Positions 16,852 to 25,188 of a DNA stretch of 64,000 bases are shown here, piece after piece. This DNA comes from JAOUGY01 sp963785075. Lineage in GTDB: Bacteria; Actinomycetota; Acidimicrobiia; Spongiisociales; ZC4RG35. The stretch spans positions 310,001-374,000 of the forward strand of contig CAWATW010000004.1 in NCBI GenBank assembly GCA_963785075.1. Reading direction: 5' to 3'. The notes under the pieces were generated by a model. The model ran no database searches, was not told the DNA's origin, and saw only the letters and a program-made list of their open reading frames with translations. A program made the position numbers and the translations under genes. Each line of letters begins with the position of its first letter. The stretch's first letter is position 1.

Positions 16852-17682
16852 ATGTCTCTGCGAATCAACAACAACGTTGCAGCACTCAACTCGTACCGCA
16901 ATCTCTCCGCCACGAACGTCCAATTGGGCAAGAGCCTCGAAAAGCTCTCGTCCGGATTCCGGATCAACCGTGCGGCCGATGACGCCGCCGGACTCGTCAA
17001 GTCGGAGGCGCTGCGCGCCGAGATCAACGGCAACAAAGCTGCGATCAAGAACGCTCAAGACGGCATCAGCTTCGTACAGACCGCAGAAGGAGCCCTCAAC
17101 GAGGTCCACTCCATCCTGCAGCGCATGCGCGAGCTCGCCGTCGACGCCGCCAACACCGCCACCACCGACGGCGTTGCCCAGCAGGAAGAGATCAGCGAAC
17201 TCGTCGCAGAGCTCGAATCCATTGGGACACGCACGAAGTTCGCGGGCAATTCGGTGTTCCAGGACTACTCCGCTACCGGAAGCGCCCTGGTGTTCCAGAT
17301 CGGTGCCCAAGCCGGAGACACGCTGACCTTCACGACAGACCTCGCCTTGGCGTCGAACGACCTCTTCGGCTCGGACCTGTCGGGAGTGGATGTCTCGACC
17401 GCGGCCAGTGCGGCGATCGGAACGATCGATGCTGCAATCGGTGCTGTGTCCACGGTGCGCTCGGAGCTCGGTGCCAAGCAGAACCGTATGGAGCACACCA
17501 TCAACAACCTGAGCGTCGCAGTCGAGAACCTCACCGCATCCGAGTCCCGGATCCGTGACACCGACATGGCAATGGAAATGGCGAACTTCACACGTCACCA
17601 GATCCTGACCCAGGCCGGCACCTCGATGCTCGCCCAGGCCAACCAGACCCCGCAGAACGTCCTCTCGCTCCTGCAGCGATAG
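16852..17682 (+). CDS. fliC: Flagellin 1
   Basis: This is a short flagellin of 276 residues made of the conserved D0/D1 N-terminal block (SLRINNNVAALNSYRNL, GFRINRAADDAAGL, QDGISFVQTAEGAL) and C-terminal block (SELGAKQNRMEHTINNL, ESRIRDTDMAMEM, ending in SLLQR), with only a small variable centre. It assembles into the filament after export by the type III apparatus. It is the most divergent of the five copies at DNA level and starts MSLRINNN rather than MSLRINSN. AAGGAGG lies upstream of ATG 16852. It is transcribed from its own FliA-type promoter and followed by a hairpin. Confidence 0.97.
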   Translation: MSLRINNNVAALNSYRNLSATNVQLGKSLEKLSSGFRINRAADDAAGLVKSEALRAEINGNKAAIKNAQDGISFVQTAEGALNEVHSILQRMRELAVDAANTATTDGVAQQEEISELVAELESIGTRTKFAGNSVFQDYSATGSALVFQIGAQAGDTLTFTTDLALASNDLFGSDLSGVDVSTAASAAIGTIDAAIGAVSTVRSELGAKQNRMEHTINNLSVAVENLTASESRIRDTDMAMEMANFTRHQILTQAGTSMLAQANQTPQNVLSLLQR

Positions 17683-17700
17683 ACCTCTCGGCTGAAGGTC

Positions 17701-17731
17701 GGAGAAGCCCCGCCAATGGTGGGGCTTCTCC
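17701..17731 (+). terminator. Flagellin 1 terminator
   Basis: GGAGAAGCCCC (17701-17711) pairs with GGGGCTTCTCC (17721-17731), 19 nt after the stop. Confidence 0.75.
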
Positions 17732-17788
17732 GCGCTGGGAGCAACACGCAACGAGCCCCAAGCCGAGCAGCGCCGCTCTCCTGCCCGG

Positions 17789-17917
17789 GTCCGGGGTCCG
17801 GGTCACCTGCCTGCGGTCCCAACAGCCTGCCCGCCGCCTCTGCATCGGGTCCGGGGTCCGAGGTCGACCGCCCACCGATGAGAGACACCCGGACTCGGAC
17901 CTCGGACTTCGGACTTG
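17789..17917. repeat. Heptad arrays upstream of flagellin 2
   Basis: Three arrays: GGTCCGG x2 (17789-17802), GGTCCGG GGTCCGA GGTCGAC (17848-17868) and CGGACTC GGACCTC GGACTTC GGACTTG (17890-17917). The block from about 17802 to the promoter recurs almost unchanged before flagellin 3 (22381-22537). Apart from terminator, promoter and leader hairpin, the 333-nt gap holds nothing else. Confidence 0.8.
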
Positions 17918-17923
17918 GACCCG

Positions 17924-17952
17924 CTTATCCCTGCACGTTCCCAGCCGACAGG
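17924..17952 (+). promoter_or_regulatory. FliA-type promoter of flagellin 2
   Basis: CTTA (17924-17927), 16 nt, GCCGACAGG (17944-17952). Confidence 0.85.
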
Positions 17953-17995
17953 CGCAAGTGACAAGAGGCGACAAGGACGTCGCATCACACCGCAG

Positions 17996-18011
17996 GAAAC
18001 AAGGAGGTTTC
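17996..18011 (+). promoter_or_regulatory. Leader hairpin presenting AAGGAG, possible CsrA site
   Basis: GAAAC (17996-18000) and GTTTC (18007-18011) flank a six-base loop AAGGAG that holds most of the Shine-Dalgarno. The core reads ACAAGGA, the known CsrA-type consensus. It lies 4 nt before ATG 18016. Confidence 0.6.
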
Positions 18012-18015
18012 ACAC

Positions 18016-18870
18016 ATGTCTCTGCGGATCAACAGCAACATTGCGGCGCTCAACAGCTACCGCAACCTCTCGGCCACCAACGTCCAACTCGGAAAGAGCC
18101 TCGAAAAGCTCTCCTCCGGATTCCGGATCAACCGTGCAGCCGACGACGCAGCCGGACTCGTCAAGTCCGAATCACTCCGAGCCGAGATCAGCGGCACCAA
18201 AGGCGCCATCAAAAACGCCCAAGACGGAGTGTCATTCGTGCAGACCGCAGAAGGAGCCCTCAACGAGGTCCACTCCATCCTGCAGCGCATGCGCGAGCTC
18301 GCCGTCGACGCCGCCAACACCGCCACCACCGACGGCGCAGCCCAGCAAGCCGAAGTCACCGAACTCCTCGCAGAGCTGGGCTCGATCGGCACCCGCACCA
18401 AGTTCGCCGGCCAGGACGTGTTCTCGAACACGACCCGCACGTTCCAGATCGGAGCGAACGCAGGCGACACGCTCGACATGACCCGCGATCTTCGCATCAC
18501 GACGAGCGGTGCAAACGGCGTGTTCAACTACGACGTGGATGCCGACGGCACCGCCGATGCGGTCAACATCGCGGGCGTGAACCTGCAGACCGGTGCGTCG
18601 GCCGCCATCACGGTGCTCGACAATGCGATCGCCGCAGTGTCCGACGTTCGGTCGGAGCTGGGTGCCAAGCAGAACCGCTTGGAGCACACCGTCAACAACC
18701 TGGCCGTCGCAGTCGAGAACCTCACCGCATCCGAGTCCCGGATCCGTGACACCGACATGGCAATGGAAATGGCGAACTTCACACGTCACCAGATCCTCAG
18801 CCAGGCCGGCACCTCGATGCTCGCCCAGGCCAACCAGACCCCCCAGAACGTCCTCTCGCTCCTGCGATAA
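18016..18870 (+). CDS. fliC: Flagellin 2
   Basis: A flagellin of 284 residues. Its first ~110 codons and last ~70 codons are nearly identical in DNA to copies 3-5, while the central ~90 residues are unique (TSGANGVFNYDVDADGTAD region). This is the usual pattern of gene conversion at the conserved ends with a divergent exposed middle. It has its own FliA-type promoter, a leader hairpin over the ribosome site and a strong terminator, so it is a monocistronic unit. Confidence 0.97.
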   Translation: MSLRINSNIAALNSYRNLSATNVQLGKSLEKLSSGFRINRAADDAAGLVKSESLRAEISGTKGAIKNAQDGVSFVQTAEGALNEVHSILQRMRELAVDAANTATTDGAAQQAEVTELLAELGSIGTRTKFAGQDVFSNTTRTFQIGANAGDTLDMTRDLRITTSGANGVFNYDVDADGTADAVNIAGVNLQTGASAAITVLDNAIAAVSDVRSELGAKQNRLEHTVNNLAVAVENLTASESRIRDTDMAMEMANFTRHQILSQAGTSMLAQANQTPQNVLSLLR

Positions 18871-18895
18871 GGCCGCCTAGGGAACCGAACCAAGC

Positions 18896-18923
18896 CGAAG
18901 CCCCCTCACCGGAGGGGGCTTCG
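18896..18923 (+). terminator. Flagellin 2 terminator
   Basis: CGAAGCCCCCT and AGGGGGCTTCG form a perfect 11-bp stem with loop CACCGG, 25 nt after the stop. Confidence 0.8.
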
Positions 18924-18945
18924 ACGCGTTTCGAGCCATGAGCCG

Positions 18946-19110
18946 GACAGGTCCGGAGTCCGGGTCACCCGCCTGCGGTCCCAACAGCCTGCCCGCCGCC
19001 TCTACATCGGGTCCGGGGTCCGAGGGCGACCGCCCACCGATGAGAGTCACCCGACTTCGGACTTCGGACCTCGGACTTCCAAGCACCAGCCCGACCGTCC
19101 GACGTCCGAG
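18946..19110. repeat. Heptad arrays upstream of sulfotransferase
   Basis: These include CGACTTC GGACTTC GGACCTC GGACTTC (19052-19079) and GTCCGAC GTCCGAG (19097-19110), plus a third, more divergent copy of the block seen before flagellins 2 and 3 (about 18965-19050). Confidence 0.75.
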
Positions 19111-19116
19111 TCGACG

Positions 19117-19145
19117 CTTAACGGCAGGGGCTCTCGGCCGACCGG
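19117..19145 (+). promoter_or_regulatory. FliA-type promoter of sulfotransferase
   Basis: CTTA (19117-19120), 16 nt, GCCGACCGG (19137-19145), then 7 nt to ATG 19153. Confidence 0.8.
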
Positions 19146-19152
19146 GTGCTAC

Positions 19153-19992
19153 ATGAATACAGACGCGGGCCGCCCACCATCGCAGCTCCTCGGTCCGGAG
19201 CACGACACGCCGACCCCCGTACCGATCGACCTGACGTACGTCATCTGCACGAGTCCACGAAGCGGAAGCAACCTGCTCTGCGATCGTCTGACCTCGACCG
19301 GCGTATTGGGAACACCGACCGAATACCTCGAGCTCAATGTGGCGGGCACGTATCTCGCCAGGCGATGGGGAGCATCGAATCTCGCCGAATACGTCGATGC
19401 GATCCGCCGCCACCGAGTGGGCAGCAACGGTGTTCTCGCCAACAAGATCCACTGGCGCCAGCTCGGCTTGCTCGCCAAGCGCATCGGGGCGCAGCCGAAG
19501 GACGGCCAGCTCACGATCGAACACCACATCGCCACGATGAACCTGATCTTCCCCGACGCCAACCTCGTCTATCTCCGTCGCGGTGATTTCGCATCGCAGT
19601 CGGTGTCGCTCTTCAAGGCATTCGCGACCGGCCAGTGGAGCTCCTACATGGAAGCGCGAGGCACCGTCCCCGACTACGACTTCGATCAGCTGCTCGGTCA
19701 CTACCGCGCACTCGTCTGGGAAGAAGCGTCTTGGAACCGGTTCTTCGTCACGGCGGGCGTCGAACCACTCAGACTCGAATACACCGACGTCACGAACGAT
19801 CCGCAGGACGTCGTGGAGTCCGTGGCGCGCCACGTCGGTGTCGACGAGCAGGTGCCCGGACTGGGCACACCGGAGATCCGACGCCAGCGGTCCGATTGGA
19901 ACACCATGACCAAGGAACGCTTCGTCGACGATCTCTCCAGGCGGGGAGCCTCGGCAACGGACCCGGAGTCCGTACTCCTGCTGGCGAGCTGA
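19153..19992 (+). CDS. Stf0-family sulfotransferase, flagellar regulon
   Basis: This 279-residue enzyme matches Stf0-type sulfotransferases, which move sulfate from PAPS to a sugar hydroxyl (the best known makes trehalose-2-sulfate in mycobacteria). The 5'-phosphosulfate loop TSPRSGSNLLC lies at residues 33-43, followed by GTPTEYLE, a LANKIHWRQL segment, VYLRRGDFASQSVSLFKA (3'-phosphate region) and a W-E-x-SWNRFF segment. Its place between flagellins 2 and 3, and a FliA-type promoter ending 7 nt before the ATG, make it a late flagellar gene. I infer that it sulfates the flagellin glycan or another filament-linked sugar; the acceptor is not shown by sequence. Confidence 0.85.
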   Translation: MNTDAGRPPSQLLGPEHDTPTPVPIDLTYVICTSPRSGSNLLCDRLTSTGVLGTPTEYLELNVAGTYLARRWGASNLAEYVDAIRRHRVGSNGVLANKIHWRQLGLLAKRIGAQPKDGQLTIEHHIATMNLIFPDANLVYLRRGDFASQSVSLFKAFATGQWSSYMEARGTVPDYDFDQLLGHYRALVWEEASWNRFFVTAGVEPLRLEYTDVTNDPQDVVESVARHVGVDEQVPGLGTPEIRRQRSDWNTMTKERFVDDLSRRGASATDPESVLLLAS

Positions 19993-20159
19993 CCCTGCAC
20001 CCACCGGCTCAGGCGAGCATGAGCGGCCAGGAGGCCCTCCAAGACCCGAGTTCCGTGATCGAGCCGCGGCACACCGCACGTTCGCTCGCTGGACTCGATG
20101 GAATAGGGTTGCCGAAACCGAAGCTCACCGCCCGGTTACGGGTGTCCCGGTGGCGGCTG

Positions 20160-22178
20160 TCAGAGTGACACGGCGGCGAGCATCCCCGTCCGCACATCAT
20201 CGGCGATCGATGGATGGCCACGGCGCTCCGCGATGCCAGCGACGCCTGCCGCATCGATCGACTCCAACTGCGCCACGTGCGGCGTCAAGACGTCGACGAC
20301 GTCCTGCATCTGCTTGAGAATGGCCGCAGTGAGACCCACCTTGATCAGCTCGCGCTCTCTCGATCCCGCAGCGACTGCCGCAGCACACAACTGAGCGGTG
20401 AGACCCGGGACGACAGCCGCCGCAATCGCACCGACGATGACGCCATGCGGATCCAGCGCAAGAGCGGGAACGATCGATGCCGGGTCCCCGCCCGCCTGGA
20501 GCCACGTCGTCACGATCCGCACGGCGATCTCTACAGCCGAATCAGCATCCTGCGACATGGCTTGCTCGAGCAGCGCAAGGCTCTCTTCGGGAGCGCCGGT
20601 CTCGATCAACGCCAGCGCAACGAGTGCTCGATAGCGCGCAACGTTCGACTCTGCCACGAACATCGGAGCGCCGGGCGGCCTGGTGCTCAGTTCTCGGTGA
20701 CGCCGCACGAGCTCTTCGAATCGCTGCTGCGACACGAGAATCTGGCCGACCGTAGCAAGCGCCACGTCCTCGTTCACAGTGATAGCGAGCGCCTCGTCGG
20801 CCAGGATCAACGCCTGTTCGAAATCACCGTCGTCGACGGCGTAGCGGGAGAGCATCGCGGCGACATAGGACGCCACGATCCGGGGGGCGTTCACCGGGAT
20901 CTCGGAGTACACCTCGTGAAAGAGCCGCTTTGCCTGCATGTCACGTTCGTCGGCCATCAGCAGGCTTCTGGCGTAGTCGATCTTGGTCTTGAAGCTCGGA
21001 CCGGTTTCGAAGGCAACGCGGGAGATCTCGATGTTTCGCGAAGCCTTGTTGCGCCGGTTGACAACCTCCGGGGTATATCCGAGGTGATGGATTCCCACGC
21101 CTACGTGGTTCATGATGGCCGCATCCGAGTTCTCGAAGTGGAAAGTCTCGTGAAGGGCTCCCCGGAAAGTGGCGGTGGGAGCAGCCGCGATCCTCATCGC
21201 CGAATGCCTCGACGCCGTGACATCTGGTCCTCTGTCGTTGACCAGGGTGAGCCTCACACCGTCGATCTCGTCTCTCCAGGTGTGCAGCCAACGACGAAAG
21301 ACGTCGGGCTCTTCGCATCGAAACCGTTCGTCGGCGTCGAGTTGCAGAACGAAGTCGGCATCTCTGCAGGTCTCGAGCGCCTGATTGCGAGCCCAGCCGA
21401 AGTCGTCGCGCCACTCGATGGAACGTACGCTGGCCCCCATCGAGCGTGCGATCTCGATCGTCCGATCCGATGAGCCCGTGTCACAGATCTCGACGCGGTC
21501 GACGACGCCGACGAGCGACTCGAGGGCGCCTTCGATCATGTCCTCCTCGTCCTTCACGATCATCGACGCCACCAAGATGGTGTGCTCGCCCGGATCGGCC
21601 AGCCGCCGATTGCACGAGAGATCGTGAGCGGCCACAGCGCGGGTGACTTCGATGCGGATGGTGTCTCGGATCAGTGTCGCTCCGGGAATGACGAGCGACC
21701 CGCCCAACTCCGCCAGCAGTCCGGCCGATGTCGCAAATACCGAGAAACGCGCCGAGGAGATCCGACGCCCGTCCTCCAGCGAACCGCAATAGCCGTTCAA
21801 CGAATTGCCGGCGTCGGATGCAGCGGGCAAAGGCCCGATGAATTGATCCGTGTCCCGCTCATTCGAGAACGGGACTGCTACATCGGCGGTTCCACGGAGA
21901 GCCGACTCGAGGCTCCGGATCCCACGGCTTGTGACCGCAGCGTCGTCATGGATGACAAGGACGGGCGCATCGCTGCCCAGTGATCTGGCCACCGATCGAA
22001 CAGCCCGGGAACCCACGTCCTCGGACACCGACGCACCCGCGATCGCAGGGTTCTTGCCCAAAGCACCGTCGAACGCCGGTACGACGTCGATGGCGCGGGC
22101 ACAACCGGACTGCCGGATTCGCGCAACGGACGAACGCGTGACCCGAACAGGGCCGTGCGCCACGATGATGACATGCAT
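20160..22178 (-). CDS. GT2 glycosyltransferase with TPR-like tail, flagellar regulon
   Basis: This 672-residue protein has an N-terminal region (1-190) that looks like a worn GT-A fold (VLVIHDDAAV), then a clear family-2 glycosyltransferase (about 200-430: MIVKDEED, DTGSSDRT, WARNQALE, and the metal-binding DAD at 281-283 in LQLDADERF), then helical repeats of TPR type. This GT2-TPR plan is shared by enzymes that O-glycosylate bacterial proteins. ATG 22178 is chosen because a FliA-type -10 ends 6 nt before it. It converges with the sulfotransferase and lies inside the flagellin array, so flagellin is the likely acceptor (inference). Confidence 0.82.
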   Translation of the reverse strand: MHVIIVAHGPVRVTRSSVARIRQSGCARAIDVVPAFDGALGKNPAIAGASVSEDVGSRAVRSVARSLGSDAPVLVIHDDAAVTSRGIRSLESALRGTADVAVPFSNERDTDQFIGPLPAASDAGNSLNGYCGSLEDGRRISSARFSVFATSAGLLAELGGSLVIPGATLIRDTIRIEVTRAVAAHDLSCNRRLADPGEHTILVASMIVKDEEDMIEGALESLVGVVDRVEICDTGSSDRTIEIARSMGASVRSIEWRDDFGWARNQALETCRDADFVLQLDADERFRCEEPDVFRRWLHTWRDEIDGVRLTLVNDRGPDVTASRHSAMRIAAAPTATFRGALHETFHFENSDAAIMNHVGVGIHHLGYTPEVVNRRNKASRNIEISRVAFETGPSFKTKIDYARSLLMADERDMQAKRLFHEVYSEIPVNAPRIVASYVAAMLSRYAVDDGDFEQALILADEALAITVNEDVALATVGQILVSQQRFEELVRRHRELSTRPPGAPMFVAESNVARYRALVALALIETGAPEESLALLEQAMSQDADSAVEIAVRIVTTWLQAGGDPASIVPALALDPHGVIVGAIAAAVVPGLTAQLCAAAVAAGSRERELIKVGLTAAILKQMQDVVDVLTPHVAQLESIDAAGVAGIAERRGHPSIADDVRTGMLAAVSL

Positions 22179-22184
22179 GATGCT

Positions 22185-22213
22185 CTTGTCGGCGACGTGT
22201 CCGGACCCTTTAG
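22185..22213 (-). promoter_or_regulatory. FliA-type promoter of glycosyltransferase
   Basis: On the minus strand: CTAA (22213-22210), 16 nt, GCCGACAAG (22193-22185), then 6 nt to ATG 22178. The CTAAAG start equals that at 16682. Confidence 0.72.
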
Positions 22214-22302
22214 GCGGGGCAGTGCCATCACATGGACAGCGGGCAGGCGAGAGCACCCGCGCAAACCGCGGACCGTGAGCAGGACCGCCGACCCGCGTGC
22301 GC

Positions 22303-22497
22303 GGCCGACAGCCCACGGCCGACGGCCGACCGACCGAACGGCAGCGAGCAGCGAGGAACCAGGAAGAGCGGACAGGTCCGGGTCACCTGCCTGCGGTCCC
22401 AACAGCCTGCCCGCCGCCTCTGCATCGGGTCCGGGGTCCGAGGTCGACCGCCCACCGATGAGAGACACCCGGACTCGGACCTCGGACTTCGGACTTG
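22303..22497. repeat. Heptad arrays upstream of flagellin 3
   Basis: GGCCGAC AGCCCAC GGCCGAC GGCCGAC (22303-22330), GCAGCGA x2 (22341-22354), then the copy of the flagellin 2 block (GGTCCGG-type at 22428-22448, GGACTTC-type at 22470-22497). The 415-nt gap otherwise holds the two divergent promoters and the leader hairpin. Confidence 0.8.
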
Positions 22498-22503
22498 GAC
22501 CCG

Positions 22504-22532
22504 CTTATCCCTGCACGTTCCCAGCCGACAGG
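22504..22532 (+). promoter_or_regulatory. FliA-type promoter of flagellin 3
   Basis: CTTA (22504-22507), 16 nt, GCCGACAGG (22524-22532). Confidence 0.85.
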
Positions 22533-22573
22533 CGCAGAGACAAAGGCGACAAGGACGTCGCATCACACCGCAG

Positions 22574-22589
22574 GAAACAAGGAGGTTTC
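22574..22589 (+). promoter_or_regulatory. Leader hairpin presenting AAGGAG, possible CsrA site
   Basis: Identical to the flagellin 2 leader element: GAAAC, loop AAGGAG, GTTTC, ending 4 nt before ATG 22594. Confidence 0.6.
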
Positions 22590-22593
22590 ACAC

Positions 22594-23469
22594 ATGTCTC
22601 TGCGGATCAACAGCAACATTGCGGCGCTCAACAGCTACCGCAACCTCTCGGCCACCAACGTCCAACTCGGAAAGAGCCTCGAAAAGCTCTCCTCCGGATT
22701 CAGGATCAACCGTGCAGCCGACGACGCGGCCGGACTCGTCAAGTCCGAATCACTCCGAGCCGAGATCAGCGGCACCAAAGGCGCCATCAAAAACGCCCAA
22801 GACGGAGTGTCATTCGTGCAGACCGCAGAAGGAGCCCTCAACGAGGTCCACTCCATCCTGCAGCGCATGCGCGAGCTCGCCGTCGACGCCGCCAACACCG
22901 CCACCACCGACGGCGCAGCCCAGCAGGAAGAGATCACCGAACTCATCGCAGAGCTGACCTCGATCGGCTCGCGCACCAAGTTCGCCGGAAACGCCGTGTT
23001 CGCAAACCACGCGGCCACGTCGCTGGACTTCCAGATCGGAGCCAACGCAGGCGACACCCTGTCGATCAGCAACGATCTCCGCATCGACACAACTGGTGCA
23101 AGCGGTGTCTTCGGAGTCACCTACGACCACGACGGTTCGAGCGGAACCGCGGCGGTCGCACTGAACCTGGGCGCGCTCAGCGTCACTTCGGGCGCCGACC
23201 AGGCGATCCGCGCATTCGATGCGGCCATCGCAGCCGTCTCGGATGTTCGGTCGGAGCTGGGTGCCAAGCAGAACCGCTTGGAGCACACCGTCAACAACCT
23301 GAGCGTCGCAGTCGAGAACCTCACCGCATCCGAGTCCCGGATCCGTGACACCGACATGGCAATGGAAATGGCGAACTTCACACGTCACCAGATCCTCAGC
23401 CAGGCCGGCACCTCGATGCTCGCCCAAGCCAACCAGACCCCCCAGAACGTCCTCTCGCTCCTGCGGTAA
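22594..23469 (+). CDS. fliC: Flagellin 3
   Basis: The longest copy, 291 residues. The conserved ends match copies 2, 4 and 5; the centre is extended by a VTYDHDGSSGTAAV-containing insertion analogous to the DVDADGTAD stretch of copy 2. ATG 22594 has AAGGAGG upstream within the leader hairpin. It is monocistronic, with its own FliA-type promoter and terminator. Confidence 0.97.
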   Translation: MSLRINSNIAALNSYRNLSATNVQLGKSLEKLSSGFRINRAADDAAGLVKSESLRAEISGTKGAIKNAQDGVSFVQTAEGALNEVHSILQRMRELAVDAANTATTDGAAQQEEITELIAELTSIGSRTKFAGNAVFANHAATSLDFQIGANAGDTLSISNDLRIDTTGASGVFGVTYDHDGSSGTAAVALNLGALSVTSGADQAIRAFDAAIAAVSDVRSELGAKQNRLEHTVNNLSVAVENLTASESRIRDTDMAMEMANFTRHQILSQAGTSMLAQANQTPQNVLSLLR

Positions 23470-23490
23470 GACCACCTGGCATAGCGCGAA

Positions 23491-23517
23491 GAGCCCCCAT
23501 CCTCAGGATGGGGGCTC
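23491..23517 (+). terminator. Flagellin 3 terminator
   Basis: GAGCCCCCATCC, loop TCA, GGATGGGGGCTC: a perfect 12-bp stem 21 nt after the stop. Confidence 0.82.
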
Positions 23518-23825
23518 TCTCGCGTTCGGAGTCCAGGAAACCGGCGGTCGAAGGCACGCCGGCCTACCCGCATACGAGGCCGACAGCCCACAGCCGACGG
23601 CTGACAAGGCAACCAGCCTGAGAAGGTCCGGAGTCCGGGTCACCACCTGCGGTCACGACGCCCGTGGCCATGACCATCGGGTCCGAGGTCCGAGCGCGGC
23701 CACGTGCCTGCAGGGCTCGGCGAAGGTCGGACTTCGGACGTCGGACCCGACAACTGGGCGGCAGACGTCGACACCACCCGCACGCCCGGCGGCCCGGACC
23801 TCGATCCGCTCCCCGCCAACAGACG

Positions 23826-23854
23826 CTTAACCCCGCACCCTCCCAGCCGACAGG
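23826..23854 (+). promoter_or_regulatory. FliA-type promoter of flagellin 4
   Basis: CTTA (23826-23829), 16 nt, GCCGACAGG (23846-23854). Confidence 0.85.
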
Positions 23855-23895
23855 CGCAGAGACAAAGGCGACAAGGACGTCGCATCACACCGCAG

Positions 23896-23911
23896 GAAAC
23901 AAGGAGGTTTC
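23896..23911 (+). promoter_or_regulatory. Leader hairpin presenting AAGGAG, possible CsrA site
   Basis: GAAAC, loop AAGGAG, GTTTC, ending 4 nt before ATG 23916. Confidence 0.6.
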
Positions 23912-23915
23912 ACAC

Positions 23916-24746
23916 ATGTCTCTGCGGATCAACAGCAACATTGCGGCGCTCAACAGCTACCGCAACCTCTCGGCCACCAACGTCCAACTCGGAAAGAGCC
24001 TCGAAAAGCTCTCCTCCGGATTCCGGATCAACCGTGCAGCCGACGACGCAGCCGGACTCGTCAAGTCCGAATCACTCCGAGCCGAGATCAGCGGCACCAA
24101 AGGCGCCATCAAAAACGCCCAAGACGGAGTGTCATTCGTGCAGACCGCAGAAGGAGCCCTCAACGAGGTCCACTCCATCCTGCAGCGCATGCGCGAGCTC
24201 GCCGTCGACGCCGCCAACACCGCCACCACCGACGGCGCAGCCCAGCAGGAAGAGATCAAGCAGCTCGCCGCCGAGCTCGATTCGATCGGCACCCGCACCA
24301 AGTTCGCCGGAAACACCGTGTTCCAGGACTATTCGACGACGTCGCTGGACTTCCAGATCGGAGCCAACGCAGGCGACACCCTGTCGATCGGAACCGACCT
24401 GACGCTCAGCGCCAGTGCGTTCGGCGTCGATGCCAACGCGACGACCGCCGACATCGACCTGTCGGTTGATGCGTCGGCAGCCATCGCCGCGCTCGACACG
24501 GCCATCGGCAACGTATCCACGCTGCGCTCGGAGCTGGGTGCCAAGCAGAACCGCTTGGAGCACACCGTCAACAACCTGAGCGTCGCAGTCGAGAACCTCA
24601 CCGCATCCGAGTCCCGGATCCGTGACACCGACATGGCAATGGAAATGGCGAACTTCACACGTCACCAGATCCTCAGCCAGGCCGGCACCTCGATGCTCGC
24701 ACAAGCCAACCAGACCCCCCAGAACGTCCTCTCGCTCCTGCGATAA
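23916..24746 (+). CDS. fliC: Flagellin 4
   Basis: A 276-residue flagellin. The N- and C-terminal D0/D1 blocks equal those of the neighbouring copies; the centre differs (EEIKQLAAELDSIG, then SASAFGVDANATTADIDL). It is the first member of the 1277-bp tandem duplication. Promoter, leader hairpin and terminator are of the common type. Confidence 0.97.
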   Translation: MSLRINSNIAALNSYRNLSATNVQLGKSLEKLSSGFRINRAADDAAGLVKSESLRAEISGTKGAIKNAQDGVSFVQTAEGALNEVHSILQRMRELAVDAANTATTDGAAQQEEIKQLAAELDSIGTRTKFAGNTVFQDYSTTSLDFQIGANAGDTLSIGTDLTLSASAFGVDANATTADIDLSVDASAAIAALDTAIGNVSTLRSELGAKQNRLEHTVNNLSVAVENLTASESRIRDTDMAMEMANFTRHQILSQAGTSMLAQANQTPQNVLSLLR

Positions 24747-24767
24747 GACCACCTGGCATAGCGCGAA

Positions 24768-24794
24768 GAGCCCCCATCCTCAGGATGGGGGCTC
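24768..24794 (+). terminator. Flagellin 4 terminator
   Basis: An exact copy of the 12-bp hairpin at 23491-23517, displaced by 1277 bp. Confidence 0.82.
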
Positions 24795-25102
24795 TCTCGC
24801 GTTCGGAGTCCAGGAAACCGGCGGTCGAAGGCACGCCGGCCTACCCGCATACGAGGCCGACAGCCCACAGCCGACGGCTGACAAGGCAACCAGCCTGAGA
24901 AGGTCCGGAGTCCGGGTCACCACCTGCGGTCACGACGCCCGTGGCCATGACCATCGGGTCCGAGGTCCGAGCGCGGCCACGTGCCTGCAGGGCTCGGCGA
25001 AGGTCGGACTTCGGACGTCGGACCCGACAACTGGGCGGCAGACGTCGACACCACCCGCACGCCCGGCGGCCCGGACCTCGATCCGCTCCCCGCCAACAGA
25101 CG

Positions 25103-25131
25103 CTTAACCCCGCACCCTCCCAGCCGACAGG
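25103..25131 (+). promoter_or_regulatory. FliA-type promoter of flagellin 5
   Basis: CTTA (25103-25106), 16 nt, GCCGACAGG (25123-25131). Confidence 0.85.
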
Positions 25132-25172
25132 CGCAGAGACAAAGGCGACAAGGACGTCGCATCACACCGCAG

Positions 25173-25188
25173 GAAACAAGGAGGTTTC
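25173..25188 (+). promoter_or_regulatory. Leader hairpin presenting AAGGAG, possible CsrA site
   Basis: GAAAC, loop AAGGAG, GTTTC, ending 4 nt before ATG 25193. Confidence 0.6.

Noticed and set aside
20214..21473. Long open frame antisense to the glycosyltransferase
   Set aside because: It is the mirror of a clear GT2 gene and has no recognisable motif or ribosome site.
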